A stretch of DNA of 64,000 nucleotides from Anthopleura xanthogrammica (lineage: Eukaryota > Cnidaria > Anthozoa > Actiniaria > Actiniidae): the NCBI GenBank assembly GCA_964019055.1, contig OZ025211.1, positions 8,000,400 through 8,064,399 of the forward strand. The letters are read 5' to 3'. Positions 42,301-54,300 of the stretch are shown one piece after another (position 1 is the first letter of the stretch; each line of letters begins with the position of its first letter). The position numbers were made by a program, and so were the translations under genes. A model generated the notes under the pieces. It saw only the letters and a program-made list of their open reading frames with translations. It ran no database searches and had not been told where the DNA came from.

Positions 42301-45300
42301 CGGGGGGATTATTTCCGGAGGCTTACGATATTTTTACCTTTGATGTCTTTGAATTCATCTGAATCAGTTGGAAGATGCTTCAGGTAATCTGAGATGTAAT
42401 GAAATAATGACATAAGAAATATGAAACTTCATGTTTTAACAGCGTTCTACATTTGCAACGAGTGCCTGTTCTGAATCAGAGGAAGATGTTTCAAGTAACC
42501 CAAAACAAGGTAGTGAAATAAGGAAATAAGAGATAAGAAACTTCATGTTTTAACAGCGTTCTACATTTGCAACGAGTGCCTGTTCTGAATCAGAGGAAGA
42601 TGTTTCAAGTAACCCAAAACAAGGTAGTGAAATAAGGAAATAAGAGATAAGAAACTTCATGTTTTAACAGCGTTCTACATTTGAAACGAGTGCCTGTTCT
42701 GAATCAGAGGAAGATGTTCCAAGTAACCTAAAACAAGGTAGTGAAATAAGGATATAAGAGATAAGGGGCCCATGTTTTAACAGCGTTCTACATTTGCGAC
42801 GAGTTCCTGTTCTAACCTTTTAATAGTAATCTATAGCTTGGTATTCTCTGTACTGGTTTCAGCATAAATGATATGAGAAACAGACCTTTGCATTTCTCAC
42901 TAGCCTGAAAAAAATAAAAATAAAACAAGAAACCTTAAAGGCACGGACAAACGGTGGAATATTGCGCGCAATGTTGCAAGCAATCTATGTTGCCAGCCGT
43001 GTCAAACGACGCAATTTGTTGCACACAAGTAGAAAACGATCCTACTTCATCAACATTGCCTGCAAAATTGCGCGCAATGTTGCACCGTGCGTCCGCGCTT
43101 TAAAACACACTGATTTTGGGAAAACGGGAGTGTGCGCTACTTATAACCTTGAAATGCGCTGCCTTCACGGGCAGATCCAGGAATCTGAGAAAGGGGAACC
43201 CGTAAGAATTAGGCGCTGGTTTCACGTTGACGAAACCAGATGAGGTCCGAGGGCATGCTCCCAATGAAATTTTTGAAAACTTTTTTGGACAAAATAGAAA
43301 AGTCAAAAAAGCATCCCAGCTAAAAGGGGAGACAGCAACCCCGTAGCTCCTCAAATCCACCCTTAGTAGTAAGACATGAGCAAGTACACGTTGCCAAAGA
43401 GCGACCCTTAGTAGTAATGCATGGTTACATTTTGATCGTCCAGAACGTGTTACACACCTGAAACTGATAAACAAGCTCAGCAAATTGTGGATTTTCTTTG
43501 GTGGTTTCCTGTAGTACGTTCATAGCTTTATCATAGTTATTGATATATGTCGTATACATCTGGAAAGAAATATAATACATCATGATCATCAAAAATATTC
43601 CTGACAGATATGAATTTTGCATACTCGTTGAGGGACCATTCATTATTTACATTAAGGAGGGCTGTTGCGAGGGGCAGTATTTTTTATACTCCACAAAAGA
43701 CGGGGCTAAGAGAGAAAAACGGCACTTTAGGGGGAGAGGTAAAAAAATCTGTGCAAGTGAAAATCAAAATGCATCAGCCCCCCCCCCCCCCTGTAAATAC
43801 TGATAACTAGTCCCTTACACTGGTTTTCGTTTTTACTATTGATAATAATTAATAATTTAATAATAATAATAATTTATTATTTACATAGCCCTATTTACAA
43901 AAATAGATCAATAGGACACAAAGCATGATGCACACAAAGCATGAAGGATCCAGATTTTTTGATTGGGAAAGGGGGAGCTCAGCTTAGAATCAAATGCTAC
44001 AAGTACTTAAGATGCAAGTTTCTGGAGGGAGGGGGAATTCTAGAGACATGCTTCAGTGAAAAAATTGCTACACCTAGCATTCTTTTGGGGAAGGAGTGTG
44101 CAAGTCAGGGCACCTGGTATACTTCTGCTAGATTCATTGCTGCTAGATGTAAGTTTTGGGGAGAGGGAGATTTCTAGAAACATGCTTCAGTGAAAAATTG
44201 CAACTTTCCATATTTCAGTGGAGGGTGGTATTATTCTTGTGGAGGAAATTGCAAGCCAAGGCACCTGGTGAACTTCCACTAGATTCACTGTTACTAGGCC
44301 AAATTTAGTAAGTATTACCTTGAGAAAATGTCCATACTTTTTGACTATATCTCCAATTCGTTCATGTTCATCCCTGGTGATTAAAACAAACATGAATTCA
44401 AACTCTACTCTACTCTTAATTCATGAATTTTTGGGTTAAATATTGATAATAAATTATAAAAGTATTTGACGTCATGCACAGTAAAAAGGCTAATAACGAA
44501 TTGGGAATCAAGGGTGGAGTAGTGGTAATGCTTTCGCCTCGCTTCTGGGGTCTCAGGTACGATTCCTGGACTTGGCATGACATGTTGGTAGAGTTGTTAG
44601 GTCTCTTCCATGATTCGAAGGTTTTTCTCTGGGTTCTCAGGTTTTCCTCCCTCCAATTCGATCTGTGAGTTAGCCATGACCTGACTTTGATCAACCCAGA
44701 GGTTGTTTGAGGGTTTGATCTGTGAGTTAGCCATGACCTGACTTTGATCAGCCCAGAGGTTGTTTGAGGGTTTGATCTGTGAGTTAGCCATGCCCTGACT
44801 TTGTTCAGCCCAGAGGTTGTTTGAGGGTTTGATCTGTGAGTTAGCCTTGCCCTGACTTTGATCAGCCCAGAGGTTGTTTCAGGGTTCGATCTGTGAGTAA
44901 GCCATGACCTGACTTAGATAAGCCTAGAGGTTGTTTGAGGGTTTGATCTGTGAGTTAACCATGCCCTGACTTAGATCAGCTCAGAGGTTGTTTCAGGGTT
45001 TGATGTGTGAGTCAGCCATGCCCTGACTTAGATCAGCCCAGTGGTTGTTACAGGGTTCCATCTGTTAGTTAGCCATGCCTCGACTTAATCTAGAAAGTAA
45101 TACTCAAAGCCATACCATGTTTTCATTCTTTCCTCTAATTCTTGTAAAAATTTACTGTCTAAATGATAAATGTTTCCCAGATCCTTGAATATATCATTTA
45201 GAATCGATTCTGGGACAACGTCTGCATTTCTAATGAGACTATAGCAGTCCTGCCATCAAAGAAATAAGTATTAATTTCATGATGAAAAATATCTTAGACA

Positions 45301-48300
45301 TTACGTTTTGCACGTTACTCTACGAAGGTTTTTCCGGTTTTTCCTTCCTCCTCTCGAATGGACCCTAACTAATTAGCCATTTCAAGGTTGATAAAAAACT
45401 CGGTCGAGTTGGCATTACAATGCATTATGGGACTGTTTTACGGGAAAAAATAAAATTGGAAAAACATAAGGTGCTTTCATGAGCGGCTTTTTGATTAAAT
45501 CATTGTGATTGGTTGACCTGCACTTTTGTGCTCATTGATTGGTTCAAAGCTGAAGTCACGTGAACATAATGTGTATTTACCTCGTAACACAAAGTAAGTG
45601 CATTAACGAACGTCTTCTCGGTGGAAAGAATTTCATGAGCAATGAAACACGTTTTCTTCTTGGGAGGACCAGTGGGCTGCAGAAAGAAGAACTGTTTTAT
45701 TTTCTTCATCAACTGAATGCTTACTATAAGATTAAAGTGTCAATAACAGACCAGGATTTTCTTATATTTCGTTTTTAGTTATAACAAAAAATAGAGCGGT
45801 TTTCGTATGAGTAGGAAACATACGGTACAAGGTACACGGTACGATATGCCGGAACATTGAAATGGCTTCCCATAAGAATGGTTTTCATGTGTGGGAAACA
45901 TACAGTACTGACTTACAACACGTAAACGGTACGATATGCGATAACATTGAAATGGCTTCCCATTGTCTTCCAATAATTCACACAATCACAATGCGTAGTT
46001 ATGGGTATGGTAGAGCAGTTTTCGTATGACTATGAAAAACGTACGGCAAGGACCATGCCTTGCCGTGACCGTGTCAGTGCCATGCCATGTATGAAAACAT
46101 CTGACATTCCGTGCCGTGTCCGCGCCGCGCCGTAACCGTGTTGTGTGCCCTGACTTTTCACACTCAAACGAAATCTGCTCTAAGATACGGCGCGGCTACA
46201 GCAACTACAAATTTGCCGTATCGTTCCCCTTTGATACAAAAACCGCTCTATAACCATCAACAGCACAACCACTAGCTATAACATCAATATTATCATCATA
46301 ATGAGCAGCACGACCATCACTATTTTCGACATCGTCCCTGCTGATGCTTAATTAAAACGGCACCACCACCATCATCATCATCATGACCATCACTTCCTCA
46401 TATAGCTCTAAGCAAACAAGCAAACAAGCAAACAAGCAAACAAGCAAACAAGCAAACAAGCAAACAAGCAAACAAGCAAACAAGCAAACAAGCAAACAAG
46501 CAAACAAGCAAACAAGCAAACAAGCAAACAAGCAAACAAGCAAACAAGCAAACAAGCAAACAAGCAAACAAGCAAACAAGCAAACAAGCAAACAAGCAAA
46601 CAAGCAAACAAGCAAACAAGCAAACTAGCAAACAAGCAAACAAGCAAACTAGCAAACAAGCAAACAAATAAAAAACAAACAAAACAAACAAACAAGCTAG
46701 CATGATGACTGGCTTCCCCTTACCTCTGATGGCTTTTCTTCTTCGGATTCAGACTCTGAACTTTCAGACTGTAAACCAGTTGTCGAAGAAACCGATTCTG
46801 AGGAATCATAAAAGTCCACTGATAAAAATGCTCATGGTAAGAAAACTGGTCGTATTATAGGTAAAGCAGTAAAAATATCTAAATGTAAAAGGCGTACTTG
46901 GGGAACCAGAGTAAACAGAGAGGGAAGAAAATGGGACCTAAGCAAGTTAATCAATTGTCCTTTCTATTTTTTAAGCTAGTCGACACGTAGGTCCGTGATT
47001 GATGCTTCAAGAAAGTTAGATTCGCCTTTCTGAACCTCAAGGGCGAATACACACAATCCAGATGTTATACTAATGGGAAAAAGAGGAGGTTACTGATTAC
47101 TAGAGGAATGTTATTATGCTTACCTGGTTCTGAAGGTGCAAAGCTTGTCCTGTTCACAGACGGCGGTGGAGGTCTAGGAGGAGCTGAATGATATTTCATT
47201 TCTGCCGTAACAGTTACTCCATTTTCTTTGTCTATAAGGGGAGAAACACCAGGAGCTTTTGGTCTAGGCGGTGCAGGCCGTTTTGGTTTTGGAGATGATT
47301 TTGACTTATCCTTTGGTGGTGAAGGAGCTGGAAGTTGCTCTTCTTTGTTTTCAGGTGAGCCCTCTGCTTGCCCGTGCCTTGGTTTTGGCTGAGGTATCAC
47401 CCTTGGTATAGGTACAGGTTTAGAAACTTCATCTTCTTGTGCGCTTGTATCATCTTTGTCTTCACTCTTAGACTCTCCTGAGATACTTTTCCGTGGTGGT
47501 TTAGGCGGAGCATGCTTGAAGGACGAGGGTAGCTGAGTTCGTGATGTTAAAACAGAAGATCTACTTGAACGCCTAAGTCCTCCTTCTTCTGGCAATTTCA
47601 CATCTGAAGATGGCTCGGATTCGTTTGCCACAGGAGTGCTTGGAACAGAGTAAACAGCTTCTTCGTCACATTCAAAAGACTGCCTCACTCTTTCTGTTTC
47701 GACATACGTTTCTCTCGGCACGGAAACTGACTTTGGAACCGAGTACACTCCTTCCTCTTCTTCTGATCCAGAAGGGTGCTTCGTCCTTGGTTCTCTGGGA
47801 GATGGAGGGACAGAATACACCCCTTCTTCCTCTTCTGAACCAGTTATAGACCTTGCTCTTGGCGGCACCTGGTACTCGGCTTCTGTAGATTCTTCTTTCA
47901 CTAATGACTGAGGAACATGATATTCCGACTCAAAAACCGGAGAAGCCTGAGGGGGAGAGGTTGCTCTGATAGCAGCCTTGGGTACGACGTAGGTTTCATC
48001 ATTTTCTGAAGACGCAGTAGAAAGTTTGCTTGATCTAGGCACGACATAGGTCTGCTCTGCCACAGTCCTTGATCTGGGCTTAGGTACTTGGTATTCTGAT
48101 TCAGAGTTTCGTTCAAGAGAACCTATTGAAGACGACCTCGTTTTACGAACCATCTTGTCTTCTGATGTATGTGAATGAAACGAACGACGTCGTGGAACCT
48201 CGTATATCGAAAGACTTCCACTCTCTGGTATATTATCTTCTTCACTGGGTAAAATGACGTTTTCATATCCTGATGATGGCTTTTCTGTGACGCGCTGTTC

Positions 48301-51278
48301 CGAGTCCTGTAATGGCTCAGACAAGCCTTCCTTTATAGCAGGACTTCCACTCTCTTGACTTTTATCTTCTTCACTGGGTAAAATGACGTTTTCATATCCT
48401 GATGATGGCTTTTCTGTGACGCGCTGTTCCGAGTCCTGTAATGGCTCAGACAAGCCTTCCTTTATAGCAGGACTTCCACTCTCTTGACTTTTATCTTCTT
48501 CACTGGGTAAAATGACGTTTTCATATCCTGATGATGGCTTTTCTGTGACGCGCGGTTCCGAGTCCTGTAATGGCTCAGGCGAGCCTTCCTCACTTGATAC
48601 GTTTAGTACGACACTTTCATATGCTCCAACAGGCTTTGACCGCGGTTCTTCTTCTTTACAGCTTTCTTCTATTTGTGATTTAACCAATGGCTTACTGGTT
48701 ATTATAGTTCCCGTTTCTTTGATATTGTTCTTTGCTAGTTTCTTGAGGCGACTTGGCCTTCTTGGTCTAATAGGCTCATCCAGAGAAAATGGGTCATTCT
48801 CCTGATCAACTTTTTCTGTCTTTGACGATATGGTTTCCCGAGTTCGAGACACACTTTCAAGTATTTCTTCTTTCCCATTTTCCTCCGTCTTTGCCTGATC
48901 CTCAATACCCATTTCAGTGTCCTTATCCCTCGAATTGTCTAAAGTAAAGGTGAGTTGTTCAGAATCATTATTTACAGGAACATCTTGATCGGAAGATAAC
49001 ACACAACTTTGTTCTGTCTCAGTTGTTACTCCTTCCATCTCTTCTATACCCCTCTGGGTTTCATCTGTTTGCTCTGGGACCTTTTCCTCTGCTGATGTTT
49101 CTCTCATTTCTTCTTGAAGTAAATTCTCTTCTGCTGTCACGTCACTTGACTGTTCAAGAGAAGCTTCATTAAAACCTTGAAGTTTTGATTCATTCTGTTG
49201 CAGAGCGTCCGCAAGTGTTTCCTCTTCCAGTTCTTCCTTCACGCTCTCTGTCCTTTTTACATCCTTACACTGTTCGTCTTTCATCGTCGCATCCTCTTCC
49301 ACATCCTTAGTCTCCTCCCTTTCGTCCTCCTCCAAGATCTCTACTCCTTGGACTGAATCATCCTGGTCATACTTCTCTTCATCGGTAGGTTGCTCAGGTT
49401 CTTTAGGGATTGCCTCAAGAACTTCATCAGCTTCTAGTTGTTGGGTTTCCTCTTTTTGTTGCACATCAAGTTGTTCTTCAATACCAGAAATGACTTCTAA
49501 TCCATCTTGCCCACCAGATGTTTCCTCGTCTACCGCAGTTTCTTCCCTCAATTGAGACTTGTCTTCATCATAAACTACAGCTTCATCTACTTGCTGTACT
49601 TCCTTCCTATCTAGAGGCTCATCAACGTAGTTTACTTCTTCCTCTTGACACGCATTCCTTTCAACCAAAGATGCACTACTGACTTCTATTTCATTATTAA
49701 TCCCAACATTTTTCTCAATGGAATCTTCTACTTTCATATCTATTGGCGTGCTCTCCTCGAGGTGTTCTGTTGTTTGAGTAAGCCTTGTTGTATTCTCGTT
49801 TGACGATTGCCTATTCACAAACTCATCTTCGAGATGCCCGTTTGTAATAACTTCACCATCTTCAGTTGTATTGGTAGTTTTCTCTTCAGGAACTTCCAAA
49901 GCTTCCAAAGTCTTTTCCTCAACCTCTAAGCTCAAATCTCCAGCAGACGGCGTTTCCTCGCACAATTCAGCACCACTCAAATTCTCCACATTTTCTAGCG
50001 AAACAGATTGAGAAGGTTCGTTTTCTTCTTCCTTCGCGTCCTCTTCATTTTGAGCATCTCCAAACTTTTCGCTATGTTCGTCCATCGTGACATCATTATC
50101 AATTTCAGTTCGGTTTTGTCTAGGAAGCTCTTCACTTCTCACAATATCATTTTTATCTAAAACCATCTTTTCATCGGTATTATCTAAAATTTCTTCTTTT
50201 AAAATTGTTTCTGGTTCTTTATCGTCTTTTAAAATTTCTTCATTTAGAGTTCTTTTATGTTTGTCTTCTTGAGAAACACCATTTGAAATTTCGCCATTTT
50301 CAGTCAAATCTTTAGCTAACGATGCATTCTCAGATAGTTCTTGAGGTTCTTTTCCTTCTTCAAATTCTGCATTGTCCACAGTTTCTTTGATAACATTTTC
50401 TTTAGGTTTTTTGATATCGAGATGCAAAGTTCCTCTTATTTCATTGCCTATGTTTTTTGTAATTTTATCAACCGCTTTTTCTGTTTCCCCCATTTCATCG
50501 TTGTTCTGCACACTAATCCTATGTGGTCCACTTAGCGACCTCTCTGCTTTTGTCTCTACAATCTCAACATTATCCTCATTCTTATATTCAGGCCTCCATG
50601 AACCAGTTTTCGGTAAAGTCGCCGATTTTTTCTTTGCCACTCCAATTACAGGTCTCACAGGCCTGCTCGGTTTTGGAGGTATAGGTGGTTTCGGTTTCCT
50701 AGGTAACGATGACGTTTTACTAGGAGGAGGAGGTCTTTTGGGGATTTCTTTGGTTGATGTTTTCGGGCCTCCAAGGGATGCTGCACTAGATGTAGGTCTG
50801 GCAACGGGTGGTCTTTTAGGTAGATGTCTTGGCTGAGGTACTTTAGTGTCAAGAGAAGGTGATGATGGCTGCTGATATGATGTAGGTCTAGGTGGTGGTT
50901 TCTTGGTGATTTTTGGCTTTTCAGTGTCACTTGAGGGCAGTGGTTTTGAAGGTCTAGGATGCACTACTGGTGGGCTCTTAACTTCCATTGAAAATGTAGA
51001 CCTGTGCTGAAGTTGGGGACTCCTCTCGACTTTTTCTAGAGATTTCTTTTTTCTTGGTGGTGGAACTGGCTTGGTTTTCCCTTCTTCAGCCATTCTGATA
51101 CAAAAAGTAACATGTTTTAAGAGTGATTATTACAAATAACGATAAGTAGGCTTGTGTTGATACATGCACTGGGGTCAGCAAATCTCTTGGTATGCCTGGC
51201 TTCAAAAATAAAGTCCCCCTCTCCCTGCAGCCAAACATTTATCACCTAGCTCCCATCCAGTGTTACGGCAAGCCTTCA

Positions 51279-51310
<32 letters not shown>

Positions 51311-54300
51311 CTATCAGTATTTCAAACCAATGCAGCCTACTTCTCCCCCTTAAAAACAATACATCAGCCAAATAAATAAAAAACTTTATTATGTACAGGT
51401 ATGAGTAATCTAATCTAACAATAAATTTACATTTGCTATCATAGATCAAAATTGGGCATGGCCTAGGCAGTGTTTATTATAACATTTAAAAAACATTTGT
51501 AGGGAAGGACTAGAAATAACATCATACTCGTTTTTGGCTCAATGTTACTGGTCAAAATAATCAGCAAGCCAAAGATTTTACCAGAGAAGGACTTCCCAAT
51601 TCTGACCAGACATTGTCTGTTGACCAGCTGTTATTTCAAGCTCAGGGAGGGAGAGGGGCACCTGTGTCATTTCTTTTAAATATTGTTAAAAACTGATTAT
51701 CTTCAAATATGTTGAAAATCTTTCCACAGTTATAAATCTCTGTAATTTTCTCTCTCATTCTGCTGAACATTAGGCTCTATGGTAGCAAAGGGAAGAGAGT
51801 TTGGCAAGATGAAGGGAGAGAAAAAAAATTGAGAGCCTACAGTGTACATATACCAAATCTTTCCACAGAGTAGCAAATGCTTTTGTAGTTTTATCTCTCA
51901 TTCTGCTGTTGGGATCCCTATGTTAGCAAAGGGAAGAGAGAGCTTGGAAAGAGGTCAGGAAGGAGGAAATGAGAGATGCTAATTCTTTTATTTCAGCACT
52001 TTACTCCCTTTCCATTACTTTGATCAAGCTTGCTTTTTCTCTAGTCATGAGCATCCAAATCTGATAACATTTAGTACCATTTACATTAAATTTTTACCAT
52101 CACTAGTTTTGGGATAAGGATTACAAAACAATTCTTGTACATTTTTCAACAAAATATATATCTCATGGCTAAAAATAATGGCTGGTCAGTTGTTAGTCAT
52201 GATGACTGGGATGACTGGTTTTAGCTTGGTCATACCTCCTTTCTAGCTCAACTTTCCTGCTTAAAATGGTTGGCAAGGCAAAGATTTGATGATACAAATT
52301 TCCAATACTCCCGTTTCGAGTTCTCTTTTACATTGTGTTAGCCTCAATTGTGCGTAAATTATGCAGAAATTTAGATAAAACTCGTGAAATTTCAAAGTAT
52401 TTTTATTGTCTTCTTTACAAACAAATCTCTTGAATTTCCACGGGCTGTTACTGAATAAAAGAATATATTACACGGTTTTGAGGCTAACACAGCATAAAAG
52501 AGAACTCGAAACTGGAGTATTCTGGCTAGACATTGTCGGATGACTGGTCATAATATTTATTCCTGTATCAAGTGGATTCCTTAATAGATATATCTATACA
52601 GACCCATAATATAAATGAAATTAAGATCGAAACATGTCTATTATCTTGCTTTATAATTAACAAGAATTACTAGAAGTTGTACTTGGTGCTCTGCCTAATA
52701 GTAATATTTTACATGTAGCTTTAAAGCAACAGTTCTAAGTTGTATGTCTGTACTTACTTTTTCTTGTCACCCATTCCTGACCCTAAAAAAAATCAATATA
52801 TAACATTAGAATGTTGTGTATTCTGATTATTGTTGGGTTTCCTGGAAACAAGACAGTTTGAGGTTTCTTCCTCATTCCAAGAAAAGAATAGGAAAACCCA
52901 AACATACACATAGACTGAAAAGTCAACAAAGAATAGGCATTATATATGAATGTAACACATGAATACTCCACTCCATGCTGCGTTGAATAGCTGACTTATA
53001 TTATAGGCTAAGCCTGTGCAAATGAGTCTGTGGTCTTCAAAAACAGCGGTTTGCATCGAATGCGAAACTGGAGTATTCAAAATGATATTGAGATAAATAG
53101 ATATTGAGCAAGAAATTAAAATAAATACAAAAAAAAAACATTTATCATTTACTCTACAAAAATTAATGATCATTTCTTGACTTTCTCTGTTTTTCTTGCA
53201 TTTATAATACTTTTAAGATGATTTTGAGATATTCTAATAAGGATAAAAGTCAAAAATAGTGTTTCAAATACAATAATTTCTGAATAAATTTACTGAAAAA
53301 TAAAGGTTCCTGTCAAACCTCAATCATGAAGCTTCAAGAAAAAGATAGGATTATTTACACAGACAGTTGTCAATAAAAATTCTGGAAATTACCATAGAAA
53401 TCCAGTCACTTACTATATTTAAAAGATGACTGTCTAATTTATGTGAATTTTTGAAACCTTAATCTGGATTGAGCAAGATTCTTCATCTGAAAGCTTGATA
53501 GCATTAGCCCAAGTTTATATAAGCCTATTGATCATCAAAGAATTTCATTTATTTTAATAAAAAGTCATGTACTTTTGATTGCGCATTTGAATTCAAAACA
53601 TATAGCTATAGCTAAACCAATTCAGTTTATCCCACTTTCCTAGATAAATTAAGTCATTATTCCAGCCTTTTATGTTAAAAGAGGATTTCCTAGACACAGC
53701 ATCTGACATCACTTTTAGTACATCTGTGAATTCAATTCAATTGGCCAAAAATGTAAAAACAAATATGGTATATATATATACACACATCTCTACAGCATAT
53801 ACAATGGAGTAAGCTTAAATATTAGAAACACTTGAAGGATCTACAGTAACAATAATTATTAAGGTTAATAAACAAACAAAATAATCATCCAAAGATTTAA
53901 AAATTGCTAATTCATTTAGGCTAATACATGCATGCATTCCTAATTCTAAATATATTTAAATACAAAAATCTCTTTTCTTATTCTTGTCTTTAAATTAAAG
54001 GCGAAAATTAAGCTTATTTATATCTAAGAGCGCATACATGTAGTCCATGTTATTTACATGACCTAACATTGTTTATAATCGTTTTTAATATTTTTCATAG
54101 CTGTCAAAAGAAAATAAATCACAATAACCTTACAGTGTTAACTTCATATTGTCATCGCAAACTTTCGGTTTTTCGACGAACCTTGCTGATCAATTCAATC
54201 TCAATAATTATGAATTAACAATCTCAAGCAAACAGGCTACGAAAAGGCATCCATTAAGACCAGTTTTAGCCTTAAGTATAAAATATAACGACGATAAGTA

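Noticed and set aside
42886..42904. 19-nt microexon ending at a GTCTGT donor in the DH region
   Set aside because: Reading on without splicing gives the required PVQRIP motif and a proper GTTAGA donor at 42817, so the exon is 88 nt.
46352..46703. Leu/Cys-rich and Gln/Lys-rich open frames on both strands
   Set aside because: Translations of the (AAGCAAAC)n microsatellite.
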